A DNA stretch of 64,000 nt from an uncultured Sphingomonas sp. (GTDB lineage Bacteria; Pseudomonadota; Alphaproteobacteria; Sphingomonadales; Sphingomonadaceae). The stretch covers positions 1 to 64,000 of the forward strand of contig CAJYOI010000003.1 of assembly GCA_913776045.1 (NCBI GenBank), given 5' to 3'. The notes under the pieces were generated by a model. It did no database searches, had not been told where the DNA came from, and saw only the letters and a list, made by a program, of their open reading frames with translations. This document shows, in pieces, positions 8,503 through 16,450 of this stretch. Made by a program: the position numbers and the translations under genes. Within the stretch, counting starts at the first letter, position 1. Every line of letters starts with the position of its first letter.

Positions 8503-8988
8503 ATGACGACCGGTGTTGCCGATAGCCTGATTCCGTACGACGAGATCGTGCAGGAGGCGCTGCGCGCCGTCGTTGGCCGCGTGCTGAACAGCATCGCCGA
8601 ATCGGGCGGCCTGCCCGGCGAGCACCATTTCTACATCACCTTCAAGACGCAGGCGGCCGGGGTCGACATCCCGAAGCGCCTGATCGAGCGATTCCCGGAC
8701 GAGATGACGATCGTCATCCAGCATCGTTTCTGGGACCTAAAGGTGACCGACAAGGGTTTCTCGGTCGGTTTGTCGTTCAACCAGGTGCCCTCGACCCTGG
8801 TGATCCCGTTCGCGGCGATCACGGGATTCCACGATCCGGCGGTGAACTTCGAACTGCGCTTCCAGGCGAACGACGACGGCGACGTCGAGCCGCATGAGCC
8901 GGCGGATAACGACGAGCCGATCGCCAAGCCGGTCGAGGACGGGTCGAACGTCGTCGCGGTGGATTTCAAGCGCAAGCGAGGCGAATAG
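8503..8988 (+). CDS. sspB: ClpXP adaptor SspB (alphaproteobacterial type)
   Basis: 161 aa. The alpha-type SspB domain is seen in [37 protein letters not shown], the [20 protein letters not shown] block and [19 protein letters not shown] flexible acidic linker follows, and the C-terminus [13 protein letters not shown] is the kind of basic peptide that docks on ClpX. Family role: delivers ssrA-tagged and other substrates to ClpXP. The start at ATG 8503 is chosen; the longer frame from 8434 adds 23 residues without similarity. Confidence 0.9.
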   Translation: MTTGVADSLIPYDEIVQEALRAVVGRVLNSIAESGGLPGEHHFYITFKTQAAGVDIPKRLIERFPDEMTIVIQHRFWDLKVTDKGFSVGLSFNQVPSTLVIPFAAITGFHDPAVNFELRFQANDDGDVEPHEPADNDEPIAKPVEDGSNVVAVDFKRKRGE

Positions 8989-9118
8989 CCGAGGCTATTC
9001 GCCGGTCGCGAAAGCGACGCGCAGCGCCGGCCGGCGCGCAACGCGCGACCGACGTCATGGGATTTACTCCCATGACGTCCGTCTCAATCGACAGCCTCAG
9101 CCTCTCAACCCGACTGAA

Positions 9119-9204
9119 CCGTCATCCCGGACTCGATCCGGGATCCAGAGCCATAAGCCGTGTCGCTCGTGACCCTGGATCCCGGATCAAGTCCGGGATG
9201 ACGG
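9119..9204. repeat. Paired inverted repeat, ATCCCGGACTCGATCCGGGAT type
   Basis: Arms 9119-9152 and 9173-9204 are inverted near-copies; each arm is itself hairpin-forming around CCCGGANTTGATCCGGG. This family differs from the CCCGCGAAGGCGGG repeats elsewhere in the window. It lies between sspB and fumC; the rest of 8989-9255 shows no gene. Confidence 0.8.
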
Positions 9205-9255
9205 TGTGGTGGCCGATGCCCCGGAACCACTCTGGCGTGACAGAGTAGGGAGAAG

Positions 9256-10647
9256 ATGGACACCACCAAAACCACCCGTACCGAATCCGACTCGATCGGC
9301 CCCATCGAAGTCCCCGCCGACGCCTATTGGGGCGCACAGACCCAGCGTTCGATCGAGAACTTCCCCTTCGCGTCAAGCGAACGCATGCCGATCGGCATCG
9401 TCCATGCGCTTGCCTTGGTGAAGCAGGCCGCCGCCCGCGTGAACCGCGACGATCTGGGCGCGGAGAAGGCGGATGCGATCGAGGCTGCTGCTGCGGAAGT
9501 CGTCGCTGGCAAGCTCGACGAGCAATTCCCGCTGGTCATCTGGCAGACGGGTAGCGGCACCCAGTCGAACATGAACGTCAATGAAGTGATGGCGGGCCGC
9601 GCGAACGAGGTGTTGACGGGGAAGCGCGGCGGCAAGGCTCCGGTGCATCCCAACGACGACGTCAACCGCGGGCAGTCGTCGAACGACAGCTTCCCGACCG
9701 CGCTACACGTCGCGACGGCACTGGCTATCCGTGACAAGCTGACACCGGCTGCCGAACGCCTCACGAGAGCGCTGCGCGACAAGGCGCAGGCCTGGGCGTC
9801 GATAGTCAAGATCGGCCGCACGCACTTGCAGGATGCGACCCCGCTGACGCTGGGGCAGGAGTTTTCAGGCTATGTCGCGCAACTCGAGAATGCGCTGACC
9901 CGCATTACCAAAGCCTCCGAGCGCAACCTTCATCCGCTCGCGCAGGGCGGCACCGCGGTCGGCACTGGACTCAACGCGCCGGACGGCTTCGGTTCCGCAA
10001 TGGCGGCAGCGCTTGCCGACCTCACGGGCCTCGCCTTCACCAGCGCGGACAACACATTCGAGGCGCTGGCATCGAACGACGGCCTGGTCGACGTGTCCGG
10101 TACGCTGTCCGTCCTCGCGGTCGCGCTGACCAAGATCGCCAACGACATCCGCCTGCTCGGTTCCGGCCCGCGGTCGGGCATCGGCGAACTCGTCCTGCCG
10201 GCGAACGAACCCGGCAGCTCGATCATGCCGGGCAAGGTCAACCCGACCCAGTGCGAAATGCTGACGATGGTTGCAGCGCAGGTCATCGGCAATCACACGG
10301 CGGTCACCGTCGGCGGGATGCAGGGGCATCTGGAACTGAATGTCTTCAAGCCGCTGATCGGCGCGGCCGTCCTCCGCTCGATCGATCTGCTTTCGGTCGG
10401 CATGGACAGCTTTGCCGAGCGGTGCGTCGAGGGGATGGAGGCGGACGAGCGGCGGATCGGCGAACTGGTCGAACGCTCGCTGATGCTCGTCACCGCGCTC
10501 GCGCCCGAGATCGGCTACGACAATGCCGCGAAGATCGCCAAGCACGCTCACGAGCATGGCCTCACGCTGAGGGAAGCCGGGCTGAAGCTCGGGCTGGTGG
10601 ATGAGGCGACCTTCGACCGCGTCGTGCGCCCTGAAGCGATGGTCTGA
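9256..10647 (+). CDS. fumC: Fumarate hydratase, class II
   Basis: 463 aa, TCA cycle, interconverts fumarate and malate, oxygen-stable iron-free type. The superfamily signature GSSIMPGKVNPTQCEM is present at about residue 317. Other blocks are ESDSIGPIEVPADAYWGAQT, QTGSGTQSNMNVNEV, VHPNDDVNRGQSSND and GRTHLQDATPLTLGQEFSGY with the catalytic His. The start at ATG 9256 follows GGGAGAAG. Length is normal. It appears monocistronic, or read into the small genes that follow. Confidence 0.97.
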   Translation: MDTTKTTRTESDSIGPIEVPADAYWGAQTQRSIENFPFASSERMPIGIVHALALVKQAAARVNRDDLGAEKADAIEAAAAEVVAGKLDEQFPLVIWQTGSGTQSNMNVNEVMAGRANEVLTGKRGGKAPVHPNDDVNRGQSSNDSFPTALHVATALAIRDKLTPAAERLTRALRDKAQAWASIVKIGRTHLQDATPLTLGQEFSGYVAQLENALTRITKASERNLHPLAQGGTAVGTGLNAPDGFGSAMAAALADLTGLAFTSADNTFEALASNDGLVDVSGTLSVLAVALTKIANDIRLLGSGPRSGIGELVLPANEPGSSIMPGKVNPTQCEMLTMVAAQVIGNHTAVTVGGMQGHLELNVFKPLIGAAVLRSIDLLSVGMDSFAERCVEGMEADERRIGELVERSLMLVTALAPEIGYDNAAKIAKHAHEHGLTLREAGLKLGLVDEATFDRVVRPEAMV

Positions 10648-10701
10648 CGGAACTTGTACGCCTCGCCAGCGCTTCACCGCGACGAACGAGGAGGCAAATC
10701 T

Positions 10702-10917
10702 ATGTTGAGCACAGCCCTCGGCGCCCTCATCGGTGGCGCCATCGACGGCGCGGACGGTGACGATTCGACGATGGACGGCGCGCTGGCTGGCGCGGCGACG
10801 GCGATCGTCGTGCGGACGCTCGTTCCGGTCGTGGTGACCTATGCGGTCGGCTGGGGTGTGCTCAAGGGCCTCGAAGTCGCCAAGGACGCCGTTTTCGGGA
10901 AAGGACAAAAGGCATGA
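10702..10917 (+). CDS. Small glycine-rich membrane-associated protein
   Basis: 71 aa, family not recognised. The sequence has a glycine-zipper-like start (MLSTALGALIGGAIDGADGD), a second Gly/Ala stretch and one hydrophobic segment (VVRTLVPVVVTYAVGWGVL), ending in a basic tail. GAGGAGG lies about 7 nt upstream of ATG 10702, a strong ribosome site. It overlaps the next small gene by four bases (ATGA), so the pair is coupled. Confidence 0.7.
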   Translation: MLSTALGALIGGAIDGADGDDSTMDGALAGAATAIVVRTLVPVVVTYAVGWGVLKGLEVAKDAVFGKGQKA

Positions 10918-11114
10918 TCGGCAAGATTATCGGTGCGCTCGTCGGGCGCGAAATGGACCGTCGCGACGGTTCGGGTGGTGCCAAAGGCGCGCTGCTCGGC
11001 ATGGCGGTGGCAGGCGGTTTGCGTCGCATGGGCCCGATCGGCATGATCCTGGGCGGCAGCTATGTCGCCAAGAAGGCGTACGACCGGCACAAGGCGTCGA
11101 AGCGGGCGTATTAA
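10914..11114 (+). CDS. Small basic glycine-zipper protein
   Basis: 66 aa, not recognised. It resembles its upstream neighbour in style: Gly-spaced hydrophobic segment (KGALLGMAVAGGLRRMGPIG, then MILGGSYVAKKAY) with many Arg/Lys residues. Its ATG overlaps the previous stop. Its TAA overlaps the TAA of the convergent DUF2585 gene within the four bases TTAA (11111-11114), so there is no spacer or terminator between them. Confidence 0.65.
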   Translation: MIGKIIGALVGREMDRRDGSGGAKGALLGMAVAGGLRRMGPIGMILGGSYVAKKAYDRHKASKRAY

Positions 11115-11686
11115 CTACCCGACTGCCAGGCTTTGATCGCCTCGACCGGCGACACGAGCATTAGGATGTTGAGGATCAGGCCGTCGCGGATCGCCCAGAG
11201 CGTTACAGTCTCGAACGCGACCGCGACGGCCACCGTCATCCATAGTGGCGCCCGTCGCGCAAAGGCGAAGCCCAGCGCCATCCACGCCACGTCGGCGACC
11301 GAATTGACGATCGAATCGCCGGTGTAGCCGAGCGCGATCGTCGCCTCGCGATACCGGTCGATAATGATCGGCGAATTTTCGAGCACCTCCCACGCCGCCT
11401 CGATCGCAACGGCCAGGATCAGCCGCTCGCCTGGTGGCCGGCGGCGCAGGACCGCCCAACCGAGCGCGTAGAACAAAAAGCCGTGGATGATATGGCTGGG
11501 TGTATACCAGTCGGCAACATGCTGGCTGTTCCCGGCGTCGAGCCTAGGATGCCACAGGTCGACGTATCCACAGGTGCAGATCGGATTCCGCCCATTCGCC
11601 CACAGCATCGCCGCCATGCCCGCCAGGATCGCGCCGACGATCAGCCAGTGACGCGGGCGGATGTCGGCGAGGGACGGGCGGGGCAT
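11111..11686 (-). CDS. DUF2585 / UPF0314 membrane protein
   Basis: 191 aa, integral membrane protein of unknown function found mainly in alphaproteobacteria. Conserved blocks are NPICTCGYVDLWHP, SQHVADWYTPSHIIHGFLFY, EAAWEVLENSPIIIDRYRE and TIALGYTGDSIVNSVADV; about four or five hydrophobic segments are visible. The SQH..DWYT.SH and EVLENS..II.RYR motifs are the family signature. Convergent with the preceding small genes. Confidence 0.85.
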   Translation of the reverse strand: MPRPSLADIRPRHWLIVGAILAGMAAMLWANGRNPICTCGYVDLWHPRLDAGNSQHVADWYTPSHIIHGFLFYALGWAVLRRRPPGERLILAVAIEAAWEVLENSPIIIDRYREATIALGYTGDSIVNSVADVAWMALGFAFARRAPLWMTVAVAVAFETVTLWAIRDGLILNILMLVSPVEAIKAWQSGS

Positions 11687-11723
11687 GCGGCGATCGTAAC
11701 GCTACGCAGCCGACATTTCCACG

Positions 11724-11842
11724 ATCCTCGCCTGCAAGGGGAGGTGGCGGGCGCAGCCGGTCGGAGGGGTGCCCATGATCCGGACAAGGCGATACCCCTC
11801 CATCTGCGCTGCGCGCTGCCACCTCTCCTTGCAGGCGAGGAT
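11724..11842. repeat. Long imperfect inverted repeat upstream of gmk
   Basis: Bases 11724-11770 and 11794-11842 pair as an imperfect inverted repeat (outer part ATCCTCGCCTGCAAGGGGAG against its complement, inner part GGAGGGGT against ACCCCTCC) around a loop of about 23 bases. It lies between the divergent DUF2585 and gmk genes and has the look of a dispersed palindromic element; the remaining bases of 11687-11914 show no gene. Confidence 0.75.
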
Positions 11843-11914
11843 TTGATCGCTGTGCGCAGCTAAGCCGCTCCAACCCCGGTTGACCCCGCCGCCCGCCCGC
11901 GTCAGTAGCGCGCG

Positions 11915-12571
11915 ATGCCGACCCGTACCGAATCCGATCCGCACGGCTTCAAGCGCCGCGGCCTAATGTTCGTCCTGTCGTCGCCCTCGGGCGCGGGGAA
12001 ATCGACGATCGCGGGCAAGCTTCTCGCCGCCGAACAGGACCTCAAGGTCTCGGTCAGCTACACAACGCGCGCGATGCGCCCCGGCGAAGTCGACGGCAAG
12101 GACTATCATTTCGTCGACCTCGAACGCTTCCGCGAGATGGTCGACGATCATGAGTTCCTGGAATGGGCGCACGTGTTCGACCATCGCTACGGCACGCCGA
12201 AGACCGACGTCTTCCACATGCTCGGCGAGGGACAGGACATCCTGTTCGACATCGACTGGCAGGGCGCGCAGCAGCTGCACCAGCTGGCCGGCGGCGACGT
12301 CGTCCGCGTGTTCATCCTGCCGCCGTCGATGCCCGAGCTGCGCCAGCGACTCGAACGCCGCGCGACCGACAGCCAGCAGGTGATCGACGCCCGCATGGCG
12401 CGCGCCGCGAACGAAGTCAGCCACTGGGACGGGTACGATTATGTCCTGGTCAACGACGACGTCGAGCAATGCTTCCAGCATGTCCGCACAATCTTGGCGG
12501 CCGAGCGTTTGAAGCGGTCGCGCCAGACCGGGCTGATCGGCCTGATCCGGCACCTGACCAAGACCGTCTGA
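11915..12571 (+). CDS. gmk: Guanylate kinase
   Basis: 218 aa, phosphorylates GMP to GDP with ATP. P-loop LSSPSGAGKSTIAGKL, GMP-binding SVSYTTRAMRPGEVDGKDYH, FLEWAHVFDHRYGTP, and the DIDWQGAQQL segment are all in place. The start at 11915 gives an N-terminal extension of about 17 residues before MFVLSSPS; the extension is kept because the KRRGLMFVLS junction is usual in this group, but ATG 11966 is possible. Confidence 0.96.
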   Translation: MPTRTESDPHGFKRRGLMFVLSSPSGAGKSTIAGKLLAAEQDLKVSVSYTTRAMRPGEVDGKDYHFVDLERFREMVDDHEFLEWAHVFDHRYGTPKTDVFHMLGEGQDILFDIDWQGAQQLHQLAGGDVVRVFILPPSMPELRQRLERRATDSQQVIDARMARAANEVSHWDGYDYVLVNDDVEQCFQHVRTILAAERLKRSRQTGLIGLIRHLTKTV

Positions 12572-12590
12572 CGAATCAAAGGACTACGCG

Positions 12591-13529
12591 ATGCCCGGTG
12601 GCCTGGTTGCCCTGCTCGACGACATCGCGGCACTCGCGAAACTGGCCGGAGCCTCGCTCGACGACGTCGCGGGTGCGGCGGGCCGTGCGGGCACGAAGGC
12701 GGCGGGCGTCGTCATCGACGATACCGCGGTCACTCCACGCTATGTGACTGGGCTAAGCCCAGAGCGCGAATTGCCGATCATCGGCAAGATCACGCTCGGG
12801 TCACTGCGCAACAAGCTGCTGTTCCTGCTCCCGGCCGCGCTGCTGCTCAGCGCCTTTGCGCCTTGGGCGATCACCCCGATCCTGATGGTCGGCGGCGCCT
12901 ACCTATGCTTCGAAGGCGCGGAAAAGGTGTGGGAGGCGCTGTCGGGCCAGCACCACGCCGAAGAGGTTGCCGAGATCGTCGACCCGGTCGAACTCGAGAA
13001 GCGTCAGGTGACCGGCGCGGTGCGTACCGACTTCATCCTGTCGGGCGAGATCATGGCGATCGCGCTGTCCGACCTGGAGGGCGAGCCGTTGCTGACGCAA
13101 GGCGTCGTGCTGGCGCTGGTCGGCATCGCCATTACGCTTGGTGTTTACGGTGCCGTCGCGATCATCGTGAAAATGGACGACGTCGGCCTTCGACTCGCAC
13201 GCTCGGGCTCGGGCACGGCGCGCAGCATAGGCCGCGGGCTGGTCGCGGCGATGCCGAAACTGCTCACCGCGCTGTCGATTATTGGCACCGCGGCGATGAT
13301 CTGGGTAGGCGGCGGCATCATCGCCCACGGCCTGGAAGTGTTCGGCATGGGCGCGATCCCGCATGCGATCGAACATGTCGCGGACGGGGCTGCGAATGCG
13401 GTGCCCGCCGCCCACGGCGTGGTCCACTGGGTCGTCGGCGCGATCGGCGCGGCGATCGTCGGCGGGATCGTCGGCGGCGTGATCGTCGCGATCCACCATG
13501 CGGTCGCAAAGGCGCGCGGGGCGCACTGA
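12591..13529 (+). CDS. DUF808 (YedI-like) inner-membrane protein
   Basis: 312 aa, polytopic membrane protein of unknown function. The DUF808 signature is clear: MPGGLVALLDDIAALAKLAG, then DDTAVTPRYVTGL, and GKITLGSLRNKLLFLLPAAL. YLCFEGAEKVWE and TDFILSGEIMAIAL are also family blocks. About six hydrophobic segments end in a Gly-rich membrane segment (GAAIVGGIVGGVIVAIHH). It starts 19 nt after gmk and may be cotranscribed. Confidence 0.9.
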   Translation: MPGGLVALLDDIAALAKLAGASLDDVAGAAGRAGTKAAGVVIDDTAVTPRYVTGLSPERELPIIGKITLGSLRNKLLFLLPAALLLSAFAPWAITPILMVGGAYLCFEGAEKVWEALSGQHHAEEVAEIVDPVELEKRQVTGAVRTDFILSGEIMAIALSDLEGEPLLTQGVVLALVGIAITLGVYGAVAIIVKMDDVGLRLARSGSGTARSIGRGLVAAMPKLLTALSIIGTAAMIWVGGGIIAHGLEVFGMGAIPHAIEHVADGAANAVPAAHGVVHWVVGAIGAAIVGGIVGGVIVAIHHAVAKARGAH

Positions 13530-13631
13530 CCGCGCGGGGCCGCAACGCGAACCGCCATTACATCATCGAAGACTGAAAACGCCGCCAGCCCTGACGGCAG
13601 CGTCGCATCTCGCGCGACAGCGGGAAGAAAT

Positions 13632-13708
13632 TGGTCGGGGAAAGAGGATTCGAACCTCCGGCCCCTGCGTCCCGAACACAGTGCTCTACCAGGCTGAGCT
13701 ATTCCCCG
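13632..13708 (-). tRNA. tRNA-Pro (CGG)
   Basis: 77 nt on the minus strand. Acceptor CGGGGAA pairs with TTCCCCG, the discriminator is A, and CCA is encoded. The D-arm carries TAGCTCAGCCTGGTAGAGCA, the anticodon loop is TTCGGGA (anticodon CGG) on the stem CTGTG/CGCAG, and the T-loop is GGTTCGAATCC. All cloverleaf stems can be drawn by hand. Confidence 0.96.
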
Positions 13709-13849
13709 ACCGGCGCCGTCAGAGGCGAACCCCTGCTGGCGAGGCGCGGCCTATATCGGGGGTGGGCGAGGGTTTCAAGCGGTCATTTGACGAATCTTGC
13801 CGGCCCGTTGCTCTGGCGGCGGTCGCGCGGGCCGGCTAGGCTGCGCCTC

Positions 13850-14425
13850 ATGTCATCGCTCGAATGGGTCGCCGCGGCGCTCGGTCTGATCTGCGTCGCG
13901 CTCGCTGTTCGGCGGAGTCTGTGGAATTACGCCTTCGGCGTCGCATCGACCGCGCTGCTGGCCATCGTCGTTTTTGAGGCGCGGCTGTACAGTCAGGCGC
14001 TGCTGCAGGTCTTCTTCGTCGCGATCAACGCCTATGGCTTCGTCAACTGGCGCCGGGCGAAGGGTGGCGGCGGCGACGTGCCGGTCGAGCGGATGACGTC
14101 GCGCGAACTGGGCGGGTGGAGCATCGGCATCGTCGTCGCGACGCTCGGCTGGGGCTGGGCGATGCATCTGCTGACCGACGCCGCGCAACCGCTGCTCGAT
14201 GCCGCCATCGCGGTGGTCAGCCTGGCCGCGCAATTGCTGATGGCGCGGCGGCGGCTGGAGAATTGGGCGCTGTGGATCGCGGTCGACGTCGCATCGATCC
14301 CGCTGTTTCTGGGGCAGGGTCTACGTATGGTTGCGGGGCTGTACGTCGTGTATCTGGCGCTGGCGATCTGGGGCTATGTCGACTGGCATCGCGCGGTCCG
14401 GCGGGCGGGGCCGGTGCCGGCATGA
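13850..14425 (+). CDS. pnuC: Nicotinamide riboside transporter PnuC
   Basis: 191 aa, inner-membrane facilitator of the SWEET-like PnuC family with about seven hydrophobic segments. Family motifs: NYAFGVASTALLAIVVFEAR with the preceding Trp, LYSQALLQVFFVAINAYGFV with NWR, and ENWALWIAVDVASIPLF. It takes up nicotinamide riboside for NAD salvage. ATG 13850 begins MSSLEWVAAALG; the open frame extends upstream through the tRNA-Pro region and is not coding there. Its TGA overlaps the next start (ATGA), coupling it to a riboside-kinase-like ATPase, which fits the role. Confidence 0.92.
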   Translation: MSSLEWVAAALGLICVALAVRRSLWNYAFGVASTALLAIVVFEARLYSQALLQVFFVAINAYGFVNWRRAKGGGGDVPVERMTSRELGGWSIGIVVATLGWGWAMHLLTDAAQPLLDAAIAVVSLAAQLLMARRRLENWALWIAVDVASIPLFLGQGLRMVAGLYVVYLALAIWGYVDWHRAVRRAGPVPA

Positions 14426-14940
14426 CACGGACGATTTGCCTCCACGGCCCCGAAAGCACCGGCAAGTCGACCATTGCCCCGCGCCTTGCAGCGTATCTGG
14501 GCGGCGAAGTCGTCGACGAATATGGCCGCACCTATGCCGAGACGAACGGGATCGACTTCACCATGGCCGACCTGGTCGCGATCGGACAAGGCCATGATGC
14601 GGAAACCCACGCCGCCATCGCACGCGGGGTCGATCCGGTGATCCTCGACACCGACCCGCTGATGACCGCGGTATGGGCCGACATGCTGTTCGGCCGGCGC
14701 GACCCGTGGTTCTATGCGTGGGATGGGACGGCGGACCTCTATCTGCTGTTCGACATCGACCTTCCGTGGGTGGACGACGGCACGCGGATGTTCGGGACGG
14801 TCGAGGCACGGCAGCGGTTCTTCGACCTGTCGCGGGTGGAACTCGAACGGCGCGGGGTGCGCTGGGCGCTGGTCACGGGGCAGGGCGAGGATCGCTGGCG
14901 CTCGGTGCTGGCGGGGCTCGCCGGCTTGTCCCCGGCCTGA
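14422..14940 (+). CDS. NadR-like nicotinamide riboside kinase (AAA ATPase)
   Basis: 172 aa. P-loop CLHGPESTGKSTIAPRLA at residues 6-23, then VDEYGRTY, DTDPLMTAVWADMLFG and LYLLFDIDLPWVDDGTRMFG, which match the kinase domain of NadR. The NMN-adenylyltransferase and DNA-binding domains of enterobacterial NadR are absent, so this is a stand-alone kinase. Inferred reaction: phosphorylation of nicotinamide riboside brought in by PnuC, the overlapping upstream gene. Confidence 0.85.
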   Translation: MTRTICLHGPESTGKSTIAPRLAAYLGGEVVDEYGRTYAETNGIDFTMADLVAIGQGHDAETHAAIARGVDPVILDTDPLMTAVWADMLFGRRDPWFYAWDGTADLYLLFDIDLPWVDDGTRMFGTVEARQRFFDLSRVELERRGVRWALVTGQGEDRWRSVLAGLAGLSPA

Positions 14941-14960
14941 CGGAGGCTTACATCCCGACC

Positions 14961-15434
14961 ATGGCGCATCATCACCACCATCACGAACACAGCGGCGACG
15001 CGCTGACGCAGGCGGCGGAAACCGCGCTGGTCAAGGCCGGCGAACAATGGACCGCGATGCGCGCGCAGGTCTTCGCCGCGCTCGCCGGGTTCGACAAGCC
15101 GGCGTCGGCCTATGACATCGCCGAGGCCGTGTCGAAGGCGGAGGGGCGCCGCGTGGCGGCGAACAGCGTCTATCGCATCCTCGACCTGTTCGTCGGCGCG
15201 AACCTCGCGCGCCGGGTGGAGAGCGCCAACGCCTATGTCGCCAACGCCCACCCGGACTGCCTGCACGACTGCATCTTTCTGGTATGCGACGCCTGCGGGC
15301 AGACGACGCATATCGACGACGATCACATCACCGACACGGTTCGCGCGAAGGCCAAGGGCGCCGGGTTCGCCCCGGTGCGGCCGGTGATCGAAGTGCGCGG
15401 GACGTGCGAGGCGTGCGCGGTCAAGGCGAACTAG
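14961..15434 (+). CDS. zur: Fur-family regulator, Zur-like
   Basis: 157 aa. Winged helix at about residues 25-80 (TAMRAQVFAALAGFDKPASA, then AANSVYRILDLFVGANLARR), followed by a metal-binding dimer domain: NAHPDCLHDCIFLVCDACGQ, then THIDDDH and a final CEAC. The CxxC pairs form the structural zinc site. The absence of Fur-type HHxxxC in favour of HDCIFLVCDACG suits Zur. Odd feature: the native N-terminus is MAHHHHHHEHS, six consecutive histidines. It begins 20 nt after the kinase gene. Confidence 0.85.
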   Translation: MAHHHHHHEHSGDALTQAAETALVKAGEQWTAMRAQVFAALAGFDKPASAYDIAEAVSKAEGRRVAANSVYRILDLFVGANLARRVESANAYVANAHPDCLHDCIFLVCDACGQTTHIDDDHITDTVRAKAKGAGFAPVRPVIEVRGTCEACAVKAN

Positions 15435-15441
15435 GCCGTCA

Positions 15442-15540
15442 CCCGTCATTCCCGCGAAGGCGGGAATCAATTCTGGTTGGCCTCACGGCTCTTGCCGCAC
15501 GCTCTCCATCAATTGATCCCCGCCTGCGCGGGGATGACGA
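15442..15540. repeat. Paired inverted repeat, CCCGCGAAGGCGGG type
   Basis: Arms 15442-15472 (CCCGTCATTCCCGCGAAGGC then GGGAATCAATT) and 15511-15540 (complementary) flank about 38 bases. It matches the repeats at 3251-3348 and 4543-4643 in sequence and geometry. It lies between convergent zur and the ATP12-type gene. Confidence 0.8.
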
Positions 15541-15548
15541 CTGCCAAG

Positions 15549-16256
15549 TCACCCGCGCAACAATGCCAGAAACCGCGCACCCGCGTCGAAGTCCGCGCGG
15601 TGGGCGGCGGTCGCCTGTTCGGCAAGTTCGTCCTTGCCCCACATCTCTTCCTGCCAGTCCTCGTCGATCCGCGCGGCATGCCATACCGCGTCGGCGTCCA
15701 TCGCACCTTCGACCAGCGCAAGCGCGAGGACCAGCGAGCCGGTGACCGTCACCACCGGGTGCAACCCGGCCAGCGTGAAGGCTTCGCGCGCGGTGATCCC
15801 GCTGCGCAGCCGCTCGATCGTCGCCGCGGGCTGGGCACGGTGCATCACGCCGGTCGCGGTTTCGAAATGCACGTCGTAACGGGTGCGGGCCCAGTCGAGC
15901 GCCGGATCCCACGCCGCCCGCTGTCGCTCGACCAGCGGCTCGGGCTCGGCCGCGCGATAATAGAGCAAGTCGCTTTCGCCATATTTCGCCAGCCCCTCGG
16001 CAAAACCCGAAGCGTTCGGCGCGATCTTGTCGATCGCGGCGTTGGCGAGCCCGGTCAGCGGCATTGCGCGCGGGTCGATGTCGCCCTCCACGCCCCGCCA
16101 TTCGTCCGCAATCGCCTCTGCCAGAGCGGTCGTCGGGACGGCCAGCGCCGCGCGGTCGGGGGTGCGGATCGGCTTGCCGTCGAGCGCGACGCCGTAGCGA
16201 TCGCCCTCCGGCACGACGGCGACGTCCGTCCAGAACCGCTTCACTTGCTGCGCCAC
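15549..16256 (-). CDS. ATP12-family F1-ATPase assembly chaperone
   Basis: 235 aa. Bacterial ATP12 family: KRFWTDVAVVPEGDRYGVAL, LDGKPIRTPDRAALAVPT, a DEWRGVEGDIDPRAMPLTGL block with ANAAID, then GESDLLYYRAAEP and EPLVERQRAAWDPAL. In mitochondria ATP12 helps assemble the alpha subunit of F1; alphaproteobacterial homologues are assumed to do likewise. It overlaps the preceding small membrane-protein gene by 16 bases and ends the six-gene minus-strand run that begins with crcB. Confidence 0.9.
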   Translation of the reverse strand: MAQQVKRFWTDVAVVPEGDRYGVALDGKPIRTPDRAALAVPTTALAEAIADEWRGVEGDIDPRAMPLTGLANAAIDKIAPNASGFAEGLAKYGESDLLYYRAAEPEPLVERQRAAWDPALDWARTRYDVHFETATGVMHRAQPAATIERLRSGITAREAFTLAGLHPVVTVTGSLVLALALVEGAMDADAVWHAARIDEDWQEEMWGKDELAEQATAAHRADFDAGARFLALLRG

Positions 16257-16450
16257 CGGTGCGCGAGCGCGCGTGGGACGACGGCCATCATATACAGCGC
16301 GGCCAGGACGATCGCGACGCCCAGCGCCTTGTCCGGCCAGTCGGTCGCGCGGGCGATTAGGATGAGGCCGAGCACCGCGCCGGCGACGGCGGCGAGGCGG
16401 GTCGCGACGATCGCGAACCAGCGGTTACGGGCCTGGGTATCGGCAGTCAT
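16241..16450 (-). CDS. Small two-helix membrane protein
   Basis: 69 aa, family not recognised. Two hydrophobic helices, AAVAGAVLGLILIARA and ALGVAIVLAALYMMAVVP, with a charged linker and an Arg/Lys tail (RALAHRWRSK), predict an inner-membrane hairpin. It overlaps the HAD gene upstream by four bases and ATP12 downstream by 16, so it is a real member of this run. Confidence 0.65.
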   Translation of the reverse strand: MTADTQARNRWFAIVATRLAAVAGAVLGLILIARATDWPDKALGVAIVLAALYMMAVVPRALAHRWRSK

